From Chitinimonas sp036961565 (GTDB lineage Bacteria > Pseudomonadota > Gammaproteobacteria > Burkholderiales > Chitinimonadaceae): DNA of 64,000 nt. Below, piece by piece: positions 36,042 to 49,867 of this stretch. Position 1 is the first letter of the stretch, and each line of letters starts with the position of its first letter. Under the pieces are notes generated by a model, which made no database searches, was not told the DNA's origin, and saw only the letters and a program-made list of their open reading frames with translations. The stretch lies in assembly GCF_036961565.1 (NCBI RefSeq), contig NZ_JBAMDD010000007.1, positions 200,833 through 264,832 of the forward strand, given 5' to 3'. A program made the translations under genes and the position numbers.

Positions 36042-36599
36042 CTATTTCGATGCCTTTGTCATGCCCAGGGCGTCCCAGCCGGTCTGCCCCAGCTCGCGCA
36101 AGGTGGCGATGTTCTTCTCGAAGATATCGGCCGCATCGGGGAAGGCCGCCACAGCCCTGTCTATGCTGTCCTCGCGCAGCAGATGCAGGGTGGGATAGGG
36201 CGAGCGGTTGCTGTAGTTGCTGATGTCGTCCGGCTCGGTGTCCGCAAACTGGTACTGCGGGTGAAAGCTGGCAATCTGTATCACCCCTTCCAGTTCATGC
36301 TCGGCCACCACCCCGTCGGCCACATCGAGAAACTCGTTGTAATCGAGGAAGTCATTGAGGATATAGGGGTGGATCAGCAAGGTGGTGTCGAGTTCCTCGG
36401 GGTCGGTCTCAGCCAGCCTGTCCAGCTCGCGGTCCAGGTCTTCCAACAGGGCATCCAGATTGCGGGCTTCGCTCACCACCAGGCGCACCTGCTGTTTGAC
36501 ATACACCGCCTTGGCGAAGGGGCAGAGATTCAGCCCTATGACGGCTTTTTCCAGCCAGTCGCGGGTGGCAGTAATGACGGATTCGTGCTCGTTTGTCAT
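36042..36599 (-). CDS. DUF1415 family protein
   Basis: ATG 36599 gives 185 residues. The N-terminal WLEKAVIGLNLCPFAKAVY and the central FHPQYQFADTEPDDISNYSNR segments are hallmarks of DUF1415. The protein is soluble; its function is unknown. It is divergent from the HD-GYP gene, with only 64 bases between the starts, so the two share a promoter region. The open frame extends far upstream but that part overlaps the HD-GYP gene and is not protein-like. Confidence 0.9.
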   Translation of the reverse strand: MTNEHESVITATRDWLEKAVIGLNLCPFAKAVYVKQQVRLVVSEARNLDALLEDLDRELDRLAETDPEELDTTLLIHPYILNDFLDYNEFLDVADGVVAEHELEGVIQIASFHPQYQFADTEPDDISNYSNRSPYPTLHLLREDSIDRAVAAFPDAADIFEKNIATLRELGQTGWDALGMTKASK

Positions 36600-36663
36600 G
36601 GCGTAATAGGGGAAGCGGATCAGGCTTGCTATTCTACTGCTTAAGTCCACCGGCATCGCCACC

Positions 36664-37947
36664 ATGACAAACACCAGCCCCAGCCAACCTACGTATATCG
36701 TTCCTGCGCAATTGCGGCTTGGCCTGTATGTCAGGCTGGAGCTCGACTGGCTGTCGCATCCGTTTACCTTCAACCAGTTCAAGATCACCAAACAGGAGCA
36801 GATAGACACCCTGCGCTCCCTGGGACTGGAGCGCATACGCATCGACGTCAAGCGCAGCGATGTGCAGCCCCTGCCCGCCCCGACCGACCCCGAACCGGCC
36901 GTCCCCGCCGCCCAACGTGAAGCCCAGGACGCAGCCATCGTCGCCAAGCGGGTCAGGGTGGAAAAACTCACCCAGCACCGCGCCGCCCTCAATGAATGTG
37001 AACGCAAGTTCCAGGGGGCCGCACGGGCGCTCAAGACCATTACCCGCAACCTGTTCGCCCGCCCAGGCGAATCCATGGCAGAGGCCGCAGAGCTGATCAA
37101 CAGCCTGGTGGACTCCATGCTCACCGATCGCGATATCGCCATCCACCTGATGAACGATAAGCTGGGTGGTGAGGAAGTGTATTTCCACCAGCTCAATGTT
37201 GCCGTACTGGCCATGATGCTGGGTAAGCAGCTGCACATGGACAGGGAGCAGCTGACCGAGATCGGCATGGGTGCGCTGTTCCACGATATCGGCAAGATGG
37301 AGCTGCCCAGCCAGTTGTTGCAGAAGACCGATGCGCTCAGCCCCAGCGAGCAGGATCTGATGATGCGGCATACCCATTACGGCCTGGAAATAGGCAAGAA
37401 GCTGGGCCTGACGCCAGAGGCCCTGGCCATCGTGTTCCAGCACCATGAATGCGTGGACGGCAGCGGCTACCCCCATGCCTTGCGCGGCGAAGGCATATTG
37501 CCGTTGTCGCGGCTGGTGGCCATCGTCAATGAGTACGATAACCTCTGCAACCGCCCCAACCCCCGCGACTCGCTCACGCCCTATGAAGCGCTGGCCACCA
37601 TGTTCGGCCAGCAGCGTGCCCGCTTCGAGGCACAGGCCCTGGGCATCTTTATCCGCTGCATGGGCGTTTACCCGCCTGGCACCCTGGTGCAGCTCTCCAA
37701 CAATGCGCTGGGGCTGGTCATGGCGGTGAATTCCAGCAAACCGCTCAAACCCACGGTGCTGATCTACGACCCCAGCGTGCCCAAGCACGAGGCCATCATC
37801 CTCGATCTGGAGAGCGAGGCCGAGCTCACCATCATCAAGAGCATACGCCCCGGGCAATTGCCCCAGCAGGTGTTTACCTACCTCAATCCGCGCAAGCGCA
37901 TGACTTACTACTGCGATACCGTACCCGGCCCTGCTCAGGGCGGCTGA
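36664..37947 (+). CDS. HD-GYP domain cyclic-di-GMP phosphodiesterase
   Basis: The 427-residue protein has a DUF3391-type N-terminal domain (~10-130, starting with the typical VPAQLRLGLYVRLELDWLSHPF) and an HD-GYP domain (~170-350) with the metal motifs FHDIGK and HHECVDGSGYP. With both intact, it should hydrolyse cyclic di-GMP. It thus would favour motility over biofilm; its partners are not apparent. Its last 13 bases overlap the convergent YkgJ-like gene. Confidence 0.93.
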   Translation: MTNTSPSQPTYIVPAQLRLGLYVRLELDWLSHPFTFNQFKITKQEQIDTLRSLGLERIRIDVKRSDVQPLPAPTDPEPAVPAAQREAQDAAIVAKRVRVEKLTQHRAALNECERKFQGAARALKTITRNLFARPGESMAEAAELINSLVDSMLTDRDIAIHLMNDKLGGEEVYFHQLNVAVLAMMLGKQLHMDREQLTEIGMGALFHDIGKMELPSQLLQKTDALSPSEQDLMMRHTHYGLEIGKKLGLTPEALAIVFQHHECVDGSGYPHALRGEGILPLSRLVAIVNEYDNLCNRPNPRDSLTPYEALATMFGQQRARFEAQALGIFIRCMGVYPPGTLVQLSNNALGLVMAVNSSKPLKPTVLIYDPSVPKHEAIILDLESEAELTIIKSIRPGQLPQQVFTYLNPRKRMTYYCDTVPGPAQGG

Positions 37948-38270
37948 TCACCGACTTCCGCATCGGAATCACACCCCTGCCCTGCCGCGATGCGACGGGC
38001 CAACCAACGGCGGGCAAGGCCATGTAGGGGTGTGGGCAAATAAGGCAGATACCGGCCGGGCTGCAGCAACAGGCCACAGCCATAACGGCCTGCCTGGGCC
38101 TGCCAGACCAACGCCGGACAAGCCCCCTGGCGCACACCGAACATGCGCTGCCCCACCGGGCAGGGCTCGGCCGCGCAACAGACACCGCAGCCGTTGCAAG
38201 GTTCGCCCCAGGCCGGTTTGGCCGGGGCGGCAGAATACAGATGGATGACTTGATAAACCGACTGAGGCAT
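37935..38270 (-). CDS. YkgJ-type cysteine-cluster protein
   Basis: The 111-residue protein has the YkgJ-like metal-binding cluster NGCGVCC and later Cys (PCPVGQ, GACPAL, YGCGL), expected to bind zinc or iron. The start ATG follows CTGAGG. Function is unknown. It converges on the HD-GYP gene with a 13-base overlap of the 3' ends and no terminator between. Confidence 0.75.
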   Translation of the reverse strand: MPQSVYQVIHLYSAAPAKPAWGEPCNGCGVCCAAEPCPVGQRMFGVRQGACPALVWQAQAGRYGCGLLLQPGRYLPYLPTPLHGLARRWLARRIAAGQGCDSDAEVGDQPP

Positions 38271-38558
38271 GGCCTCAGTTTAGAGCGGAATCTGATCTCT
38301 CATGGTCACCCTTGCTGATGCTTGTGAACATGGCGCTGTTCGGGCTCGATCAATGTGACGGCAGTCATGACCAGAGACGAGGGCCGATTCTCGGCCTAAG
38401 CAGGCATTCGCGCTGGCGGAATGAAGCGGCCACGGCGGTCCCCTACTACAGATTTCAACGTTGGGTATAAGCAGCAGGCACAGGTGGACAAAGCCCTCTG
38501 GAGCATGTCCGCTCAATGGAGGAGTTAGGGTACGTATTCACGTTGCACGACGCTGGGG
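38271..38558. other. Gap with no recognised gene
   Basis: About 290 bases with short frames only; the right part (around 38420-38520) looks like a decayed coding fragment but cannot be assigned. Confidence 0.4.
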
Positions 38559-38951
38559 CTACGCAACAGGCATACTGGGTGGCATAGGGAATGTAGCCCC
38601 CCGCTTCTTAAGCAAGAACGCGTCAATGATGAAACGCACAAATTTGCGATCGTAGTCAGTGTCGTTTGCAGAATATTGCTCTGTATCGCGATTGACCCAG
38701 GAATCAATCACCCGGACCCCGGCCGGCGAGCCGTCCAGGCGCAAGCCGTAGATAAAGACACCAGTCCAGCTACGGTGGAAGCGAAGCCAATTATCCTCGT
38801 AGTAGATGAACCACTTGTCTTCCATCTGTTCGGGCACGAGTCCGAGCATCAGTCGTGCGGCCTCTTCGTCAGTGAAGAGAGCCTCAAATCCGAGCGGCTC
38901 CCTTGTGGCGGGAGGATCAAGATGCTTCCAAGAAGAACTTGTGGCGCGCAT
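38559..38951 (-). CDS. Hypothetical protein, 130 residues
   Basis: The frame is protein-like: WKHLDPPATREPLGFEALFTDEEA opening, then MEDKWFIYYEDNWLRFHRSWTG and a charged C-terminal half ending in FIIDAFLLKKRG. It has no signal peptide or membrane segment, and resembles short conserved proteins often next to toxin or accessory loci, but I cannot name the family. The ribosome site is weak. Confidence 0.65.
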   Translation of the reverse strand: MRATSSSWKHLDPPATREPLGFEALFTDEEAARLMLGLVPEQMEDKWFIYYEDNWLRFHRSWTGVFIYGLRLDGSPAGVRVIDSWVNRDTEQYSANDTDYDRKFVRFIIDAFLLKKRGATFPMPPSMPVA

Positions 38952-39156
38952 GCCGTGATGCCTAACTGATATTTAACGGACGCATGGAGCCGTATTCTAC
39001 GACAAGAAAGACAACCCGTAGGCCGCGCAAAATAAGCAGCTAGGTGATCACGAGTAATCAGCAAAGAGGTTATGTACGTCAGCCTCCGCACATAGAGCCT
39101 ATTCAAAGTCATTTCGCCCTCTCGCGCCCGCCGGGTTCACCACCTCGCGAGTGTCG

Positions 39157-39193
39157 AAAAAAAAGCACAGCAGGCCTGAAGGCCCGCCGTGCT
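39157..39193 (-). terminator. Terminator of the first GH18 chitinase gene
   Basis: An imperfect stem (AGCAC-GC-GGCC arms around TGAA) is followed on the leftward strand by eight T residues, just after the stop at 39211. Confidence 0.8.
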
Positions 39194-39210
39194 GTCAGGT
39201 CAGCACACGA

Positions 39211-41934
<2,724 letters not shown>

Positions 41935-42834
41935 GGTGTTGTTTGCTCCGTGCTTGATGTTGGAAACAAAGTGGGCAGGGAAACCCATTCGACCTCGCCA
42001 CTCCTTATGCAAAGGACGCTGCCCTTTCTGCCTGAATCGCTACGCTGGCTACTCAGGCCCAGACCGAGGCCGCCATCATGCTATGCCAAATACAAAATGT
42101 TTTACCTCTCCATTTCAAATAAAAAAACATATAAATGTAGTGCAGAAAAAATCACTACAAATTGATGCAAAGCAGCAATTCAACCTTTAAACACACACCT
42201 GACCCATTGCATTGCCGCAAGTGCCAAAGTGGTATTGTCACCCAACAAAATTCAGGCAAGCAAACCCTCACAATTTCGGTTTAAAACCAACCGTAACCGC
42301 TTATATCCACAGCACTTCCGCCACAGAAAAATACCCCACCACCCGACGCCCACTCAACTTGTATCATCACGCCACCCACACACCCAAATAGGGTAAAAAG
42401 TTAATAGAATCACCACTTGAGACCCCATAGTTTTTCATGATTGAATTTATGTAGCCGAGACATTAAAACGGTCTTAAACTACGTCAGAAAATCAAAGAAT
42501 ACCCAAGAAAATCAACATCATGCAGCTAATCCGCAACAACGTGACCGCATGCACGAATCCATTACCGCGAAATTTTACACACCAACGCCACCGAGTATAT
42601 CTGGCTTGGCACACCCACAAAGCCGTCACAGCGCCAAGCTGATCGGCGTATTCAGCTCGACATTCCAGGCCGAAACTGCCGTTGCACGCCAGAGGATTCA
42701 ACCAGGCTTTACCGATTCAAGGGATACGCCCTAGCACCCTGCCCTCTGAACGTCAGCCATTGCAACGAGGGTCTTGATTTACACCCATCACCCCAGCAGC
42801 ACCATTTTAATATAACGCCATCCGTCATCAGAAC
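41935..42834. other. AT-rich upstream region of the first chitinase gene
   Basis: These 900 bases are non-coding as far as I can see. The part from about 42080 to 42500 is distinctly AT-richer than the genome and must contain the leftward chitinase promoter. Open frames on the plus strand lack ribosome sites. A GGTATTGTCACC element at 42231 could be a control site. Confidence 0.55.
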
Positions 42835-42866
42835 AAAAAATGGCATGCCGCTAGGCATGCCATTTC
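42835..42866 (-). terminator. Terminator of the GH19 chitinase gene
   Basis: AAATGGCATGCC pairs perfectly with GGCATGCCATTT around GCTA, followed leftward by six T residues, 21 bases after the stop. Confidence 0.9.
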
Positions 42867-42886
42867 AGCTCACAGCACTGTTGATT

Positions 42887-44794
42887 TCAGCGGGTATTGT
42901 CTATCACCTTGGTACCATTCCAGAATACCTGCCCCCGGAACATATAATCTACGCATTGTTTATAGTCACCTGCATTGGCCAGGCTGAAGGGCATCTGGTA
43001 ATCCACCAGCTTGCAGGCCCAGCTGACACCACCCGGATTATTGGGGTTATAGCCCCAATCCTTATCGAGATAGGTCTTGGTTGCCGCGGCCGAGCCCGCC
43101 TGGAAACCACGCATGGCAGCGCAGCCCAGTGGCTCCTCGGCGGGGATGGCTACGCCCAGCTCACGGGCAAACTCGCGGTAGGCGGCGATACGGTTGACCA
43201 CCTGCTGCTTCTCGGCACCGCCACCGCCGCACTCGATACCGCCATTGATGATGAAGACCGTGGCGCCAAATCCCGGTTTCATATTGTTGGCCAGGTCCAC
43301 TGCGTTGGTAACCCAGGTGCCATCAACCACCCAGGTCATGGGCGGCTTGGGTGATTGCGGGTAGACCGCAAACCAGATAGCAGAAGCAAAGTTCAGCCAA
43401 CTATCCGCCACACGCCCTGGATTATCGAGCAGCACGTTGGCATCGCCGTAGAGCGACTTGCTGAACGGCCCGTAGTTATAGTTCCACGAAAGCTGCTTGG
43501 AGCCTCGGCCAAAGTAGTCAATGTTGCGGTTCTGTGCATCCTGCGCGCAGGGGTAGAAGATCGAGAAAATGGAGCTGCCCGCACCCCGGAAGCAATCCTG
43601 ATACGCGCCCACCGCCGACCCTTCGTTGTAGCCCGACTCACGCAGATACCACAGTGCCTGCTTATAGGTGGGTATGGCTTCGTTCTGTGGCATTGCGGCC
43701 AGCACCGGGTTGTTGTGCTCGCTATAGGTTCGGGCTGTTGCAGGAGTCAGCGCAGGCCAGTTGGCACCGGTCTCCTGGGCAAAATGGGCAAACGAGGTCG
43801 CCAGCAGCTTGCGGCAGATGGCATCAGCATTGCGGCCATCGCTGTAGTTGTCGCAATAGGCGGGGAACTTGGCCGCCCCGCGCAGGAAATTCGTATAGGT
43901 GTAGTTGATATGGCGTACCGGGAACAACTGGTCAAACCGCGCCTGGCCCAGTAGCTGTTCTATCCGTTTCACATTATCAGGGTTGGCCGCCCGGCCGGGC
44001 ACCACCAGGTTCACCTCGCTGTCCGCCCTCACCCTGAGCGCCGCGCGGATACGAGCGAGCGCCTGCGCATCCGCCCCCGCCTGGCTGGCAAGTGCCTGCT
44101 CAGCAGCGCCAAACTGCGCTTCGGTGGGATAGCCTGCCGGTGCGGCAATCAAGCGAACCTGGGGTTTGTAGGCTGCCGGGGTCGGGGTCGGGGTCGGCGT
44201 TGGCGTTGGCGTTGGCGTTGGCGTTGGCGTTGGCGTTGGCGTTGGCGTTGGCGTTGGCGTTGGCGTTGGCGTCGGTGTCGGTGTCGGCGTCCCACAAGCA
44301 CTCAAGTCTGCCCACGGCTTGCCGCTGCCCGTATTGGCGGCAGGCACCTCCCCCATGGTCCACCACTTGGCTTCGTAGTTACGCCCATCAGAGGTCACAC
44401 GCTGGCCGGTGGTATAAGCTGTAGCGGCACTCCAGGCAGCATGGCAGCCCACCGGAGTTGGTGTTGGTGTTGGTGTTGGTGTTGGTGTTGGTGTTGGTGT
44501 TGGTGTTGGTGTTGGTGTTGGTGTGGGTGTACTGCCGCAGTTTTCGTTAAAACGCCACAAGGTCGGCGATGCTGCCGGGTTCCAGTTGGCGCCCACAAAG
44601 GCGGTATGGGTCTGCAGTGCGGTGTAGTTCCTGCCCTGGTAGCTGGCCTGGCTGTTGGCCATATAGGTACTGCCCTCGGCCCAACTGGCAGCACAGCTCG
44701 CGGCCCACGCCGCAGGCGCGTGCAGCAGGCCGGCTGCAACCAAGCCCAGGGTGACGGCATTCATGCCGAAGAGAGGCCTGCGGGGTGTTGTCAT
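42887..44794 (-). CDS. Modular GH19 chitinase with two chitin-binding modules
   Basis: ATG 44794 (ACGGAG upstream) gives 635 residues with a signal peptide (to ~AWAA). Two CBM5/12-like modules (WAEGSTYMANSQASYQG and WSAATAYTTGQRVTSDG) are separated by Thr-Pro linkers. The catalytic domain begins near residue 215 and carries GH19 signatures: FAHFAQETG near 338 with the catalytic Glu, and DYFGRGSKQLSWNYNYG near 435. The fold is lysozyme-like, unlike the GH18 enzymes. It starts 60 bases downstream of the JmjC-like gene and likely shares its mRNA. Confidence 0.95.
   Translation of the reverse strand: MTTPRRPLFGMNAVTLGLVAAGLLHAPAAWAASCAASWAEGSTYMANSQASYQGRNYTALQTHTAFVGANWNPAASPTLWRFNENCGSTPTPTPTPTPTPTPTPTPTPTPTPTPVGCHAAWSAATAYTTGQRVTSDGRNYEAKWWTMGEVPAANTGSGKPWADLSACGTPTPTPTPTPTPTPTPTPTPTPTPTPTPTPTPTPTPTPAAYKPQVRLIAAPAGYPTEAQFGAAEQALASQAGADAQALARIRAALRVRADSEVNLVVPGRAANPDNVKRIEQLLGQARFDQLFPVRHINYTYTNFLRGAAKFPAYCDNYSDGRNADAICRKLLATSFAHFAQETGANWPALTPATARTYSEHNNPVLAAMPQNEAIPTYKQALWYLRESGYNEGSAVGAYQDCFRGAGSSIFSIFYPCAQDAQNRNIDYFGRGSKQLSWNYNYGPFSKSLYGDANVLLDNPGRVADSWLNFASAIWFAVYPQSPKPPMTWVVDGTWVTNAVDLANNMKPGFGATVFIINGGIECGGGGAEKQQVVNRIAAYREFARELGVAIPAEEPLGCAAMRGFQAGSAAATKTYLDKDWGYNPNNPGGVSWACKLVDYQMPFSLANAGDYKQCVDYMFRGQVFWNGTKVIDNTR
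44179..44290. repeat. Hexanucleotide repeats coding linker 2 of the GH19 chitinase
   Basis: Runs of GGCGTT (about thirteen in a row) with short GGGGTC and GGTGTC ends code Thr-Pro. Confidence 0.95.
44456..44531. repeat. Hexanucleotide repeats coding linker 1 of the GH19 chitinase
   Basis: About twelve identical GGTGTT units form one perfect tract, the most homogeneous linker in the window. Confidence 0.95.
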
Positions 44795-44853
44795 GGTCAC
44801 GCTCCGTCTTAATGTAATGTGGCCCGCCTTGCCTGGCGAGCGACAGCCTGGGC

Positions 44854-45879
44854 TCAAACGCCGTGGTAGCTGTCGTAGAAACTGGAGAAATCGTTGTCCC
44901 AGCGGAAATTGGTAAACGACATGGTGATGCTGGGGCTCAGGCCTTCCACGTAATGCCAGCAGCCCACCGGCAGGAACAGGATCTCGCCGGGCGCCAGTTC
45001 CACATCCAGTATCTGGGCATCGCGCATCAGCGGAAAACGTTGGTAATCAATATCGGCACCGTCAACCGGTGTGTAGCAATGCAGGTCGTTGTAGATCTGC
45101 CCCAGCTCCACGGCGGGCACCAGCCGTATGCGCTTGCGCCCCATTACCTGCGCCATGAAGTTGTTGGTGAGGTCATGATGGAAAGGCGTGCGGGTGCCGC
45201 GCGGGCCAAACCAGAAGAAGCCATTGCCCGGCTTGCCGTCCAGATAGCTGGGCAGTTGCACCACGTCATCCCATAGCTCGGCCAGGGCTTCCTTGTTACG
45301 GCCGCTATTGTTGGCGGTCATGTAGAAATCATTGGTCTGGCCGCTGTTTTGCACCAGATCCACATAATCGGCAAAGCGCATATTGCGCTTGTGTTTGGGC
45401 TGGTTCACTTCGTAATTGGCGTCCTGGTTGCGGCCAAACTGCACCTCCACCTCGCGCTCGCCAAAGCGCTCGCGCAAATAGCCAAAATGCCAGCGCGACA
45501 AGGCGGGCCAGTCGTCCATCATGCCGGTGATGATGACGGGACGGTTGAGCGCATAGAACTCCTTGAAGAAGGCATCACCGCTGATCTGGTGCCGGCGGGG
45601 TACCTCGTGGGTGCGGCTGTCCAGACTGTTGAGCTTGCGCTGTATATCCAGCGGCCAGGTGCGCTTCTTCAGGCGGTTGCGCAGGCGGGCAGCCCCCGCC
45701 AGATAGGGGCTGTTGATGGCCGCCTCCAGCTCGCGGCCGGCCTCCTCGGGGCTGATCCCGTTGTCCACCATGGTCTGCAGCAGCACGGCCGGGCTGCTCT
45801 CCAGCAACAGGTTCTCCGCTATCCAGCGGCGCCATTCGTGGTCTACGCGTCGTACGTCCATTTCATCCTCGCTTGCCAT
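44854..45879 (-). CDS. JmjC/cupin_8-like Fe(II)/2-oxoglutarate oxygenase-type protein
   Basis: The 341-residue protein has a helical N-terminal third (~1-100) and a cupin_8/JmjC barrel at ~105-335 with RPVIITGMMDDWPA near the start. The metal ligands appear as HHD (in TPFHHDL) and the distal His of CWHYVE, with the usual LPVGCWH spacing. Members hydroxylate proteins or small molecules using Fe(II) and 2-oxoglutarate. It has no signal peptide. It lies between the GH18 and GH19 chitinase genes on the same strand, so it probably belongs to their transcript. The substrate is unknown. Confidence 0.85.
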   Translation of the reverse strand: MASEDEMDVRRVDHEWRRWIAENLLLESSPAVLLQTMVDNGISPEEAGRELEAAINSPYLAGAARLRNRLKKRTWPLDIQRKLNSLDSRTHEVPRRHQISGDAFFKEFYALNRPVIITGMMDDWPALSRWHFGYLRERFGEREVEVQFGRNQDANYEVNQPKHKRNMRFADYVDLVQNSGQTNDFYMTANNSGRNKEALAELWDDVVQLPSYLDGKPGNGFFWFGPRGTRTPFHHDLTNNFMAQVMGRKRIRLVPAVELGQIYNDLHCYTPVDGADIDYQRFPLMRDAQILDVELAPGEILFLPVGCWHYVEGLSPSITMSFTNFRWDNDFSSFYDSYHGV

Positions 45880-45917
45880 TCGCCCAGGTCGTTAAAGCGT
45901 GCATACCACCAGATGGA

Positions 45918-45954
45918 GCGGGGCACCGCGCTCCTTGCAGCAACGGTGCCCCGC
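45918..45954. other. Hairpin between second GH18 chitinase and JmjC-like gene
   Basis: GCGGGGCACCG pairs with CGGTGCCCCGC around a 15-base loop. No T tract follows, so it may protect upstream mRNA or reduce read-through. Confidence 0.6.
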
Positions 45955-45969
45955 CCTATCCTGCCAGCC

Positions 45970-47847
<1,878 letters not shown>

Positions 47848-47958
47848 GCGGTTAACTCCATCCGAGAGTTGGAAGTAAGGTGAGGTAACCGGATGCTTCG
47901 CCCGGCTCAGTTGTCGTTTGCCATCGCCCCCCACCGTCAGGCAATGCAAAGTGCAGCC

Positions 47959-47981
47959 ATACCACCACATAAGACCGGTAT
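47959..47981. promoter_or_regulatory. Inverted repeat ATACC-N13-GGTAT before the chitinase cluster
   Basis: The repeat lies 112 bases upstream of the second GH18 start in the expected promoter region; a third half site TGGTAT occurs at 48021. It could bind a chitin or N-acetylglucosamine regulator. Confidence 0.3.
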
Positions 47982-48295
47982 TACTTAAACATCTCAAATT
48001 GGTTATTTGTGGTTCTAATCTGGTATGCATGAAAATATGACGTAGTTATGAGTAATGTCAATCCGATTTTCTATATTCCAAGCCAACACAGGCGAATGGC
48101 ATAAATAGAACAAAAAATGGGCAAGCCTGATGCAGCAAGGCTTACAGGGGCATAGCTCGGGGGAGTACAGATGCCAGCGTGATGGCAAAGAGAAGTGGTC
48201 TGTTGCGGTTCAGCGACGCAAATGGCGCATCGATGCCTAGGCTGAATAAGTAAGCGCTGTATTGCTACTGGAACATAACCACTTACTAACCACGA
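47982..48295. other. Non-coding region between chitinase cluster and binding-protein gene
   Basis: About 310 bases, AT-rich on the left side; it likely contains the leftward chitinase promoter and the end of the binding-protein transcript. No gene seen. Confidence 0.5.
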
Positions 48296-49441
48296 TCAGG
48301 GTGCGCGAAGTGCGCTGGGGGATGGTGTCGGAACGGGAACATGCCTCGCCACTGGAGCGCCTTCACGCCGTCGGCTACGCATGGCTTGGTCTGACATGGC
48401 CTTCATCAAGTTGTCCGACAACTTGGCATAAGGCGGCCAGAAGCGGTCCGGTCGGAAGAAATCCGGGTTGCCATCCAGCAAGGGGTTCTTCACTGTCTTT
48501 GTCACCGCCACCATACTGAGTCGCTCAACCACGCCGCGTTGCACCGCATCTGACAGCATGTAGTCGATGAAGATATAGGCCGCCTCCAGCTTGGCACCAG
48601 AGACTTCGCGGGCGATGTTCATGGTATCCAACCAGACAGTATTGCCCTCCTCGAAAGGAACCAGCGCCCAGTGCCTGCCCAGGCTACGCTGCCGTGCGAT
48701 CTCAGGGCCATAGCTTGCCACCAGCAGATCTTGCTCCGAAAACTGAGGCGCAACAGTCCAGAAGGTACTCACCTGCTGGTAGAGCGCATCCAGGAAGCGC
48801 TTGGCCGGGCTGTTCAATAGTTGCCGCTTCGCTTGCTGCCTGCTGTTGGACTGAACCAGGCTGTCCAGCAAAAAAGGAGGCTCGCCGACAGCCATATAGG
48901 CCAGCGCAACATTGGGTTGCACCTGACCACTGGTCAACGAGATCTTGCCTCTCCAACGCTCATCCAATAGCTCATTCAGGCGACGCGGCAGTGCTTCTGG
49001 CTTGAGCTTGTCCATATTGGCCCAGATGCCATACGCACCACCGCCAAAAGGCACATACAACAACTTGTCGCCCGCCTTACCCATGGGCAGGGCGGCCAGT
49101 TCGGGTCGAACACGAGCGAAGTTAGGTATGCGGCGTGCATCAATCTCTTGAAGCAGGCGGGCTCCTCGCCCTTCCTGCATCTGAATGTAGTTAAGCGTGA
49201 AGAAACTAAGGTCAGCTTGATGCCAGCGCATGACCTCAAACATCTGCTCTGGCCCCACCGCAAAAGGCTGGATGATCTCTGCGCGCACATCCAGGTTGCG
49301 CTCCTGCAGCAGCCGATTAACCTGGGTCAGATCATCTGCTGTCACATATCCCTGCCAAGTGAAGATACGCAGCACCTCCCCTGCCTGCACTGCACCTGCC
49401 AGGCAAAGCCAGGCCCAAACAACGATAACCATGCGGTACAT
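48296..49441 (-). CDS. Spermidine/putrescine-type periplasmic binding protein (separate unit)
   Basis: ATG 49441 after GGGAGG gives 381 residues with a signal peptide ending AVQA. It has the COG0687 fold: LRIFTWQGYVTADDLTQVN, GGGAYGIWANMDKLKPEAL, and VPFEEGNTVWLDTMNIA near the C-terminus, where an acidic pair often contacts amines. It resembles the SpuD/PotF class but is divergent. It is not in the spu transcript: a terminator at 49771-49803 and 330 bases separate it from spuH. It could be an accessory polyamine receptor. Confidence 0.75.
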   Translation of the reverse strand: MYRMVIVVWAWLCLAGAVQAGEVLRIFTWQGYVTADDLTQVNRLLQERNLDVRAEIIQPFAVGPEQMFEVMRWHQADLSFFTLNYIQMQEGRGARLLQEIDARRIPNFARVRPELAALPMGKAGDKLLYVPFGGGAYGIWANMDKLKPEALPRRLNELLDERWRGKISLTSGQVQPNVALAYMAVGEPPFLLDSLVQSNSRQQAKRQLLNSPAKRFLDALYQQVSTFWTVAPQFSEQDLLVASYGPEIARQRSLGRHWALVPFEEGNTVWLDTMNIAREVSGAKLEAAYIFIDYMLSDAVQRGVVERLSMVAVTKTVKNPLLDGNPDFFRPDRFWPPYAKLSDNLMKAMSDQAMRSRRREGAPVARHVPVPTPSPSALRAP

Positions 49442-49770
49442 GCAGATACCTCCCGGCTGCTGTTTCCGCTGCGTCACCGGCCACACCAGGCCTCCCAGAG
49501 CAGGGAAGCCAACCGTTGAATTCGGCCAGCGTATAGTACAGCGTAGCAACGAGAGGCCATAAGGCAACCCATTCGGCCATTTGGCTTGGCCTGGGCCGAC
49601 CATTCGGTCCTTATGCCCATTTGCCTGCTATTGCCTTGTACTTGCCGTTCTCGATAACGGCAACAAGGCCTTGCGCATAGGCTGTGAAGCTGGCTACACA
49701 CTACGCCTTGCCCAGGCGGGCATGCGCATGCATTTGGCTTTGTGAAGCGCCCTTGTGGGTGGCCCAAGCA
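49442..49770. other. Upstream region of the separate binding-protein gene
   Basis: These ~330 bases should hold the leftward promoter of the gene at 48296. No other gene or strong structure is evident. Confidence 0.5.
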
Positions 49771-49803
49771 AAAAAATGCCAGTCAGCATTCACTGACTGG
49801 CAT
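49771..49803 (-). terminator. Terminator of the spu operon
   Basis: ATGCCAGTCAG pairs with CTGACTGGCAT around CATTCA and is followed leftward by six T residues, 65 bases after the spuH stop. Confidence 0.88.
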
Positions 49804-49867
49804 GGGTCTTAAGCAGGCTGTTCACGATCTTTTCGCGGTGAACAGACCTGGAATCGCGCTAGCCGCT

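Noticed and set aside
38271..38558. Transposon or integrase remnant
   Set aside because: No inverted repeats, target duplications or transposase motifs were found here or elsewhere in the window.
42441..42734. Short plus-strand frame in the AT-rich region before the first chitinase
   Set aside because: No ribosome site and not protein-like; the region more likely holds promoters.
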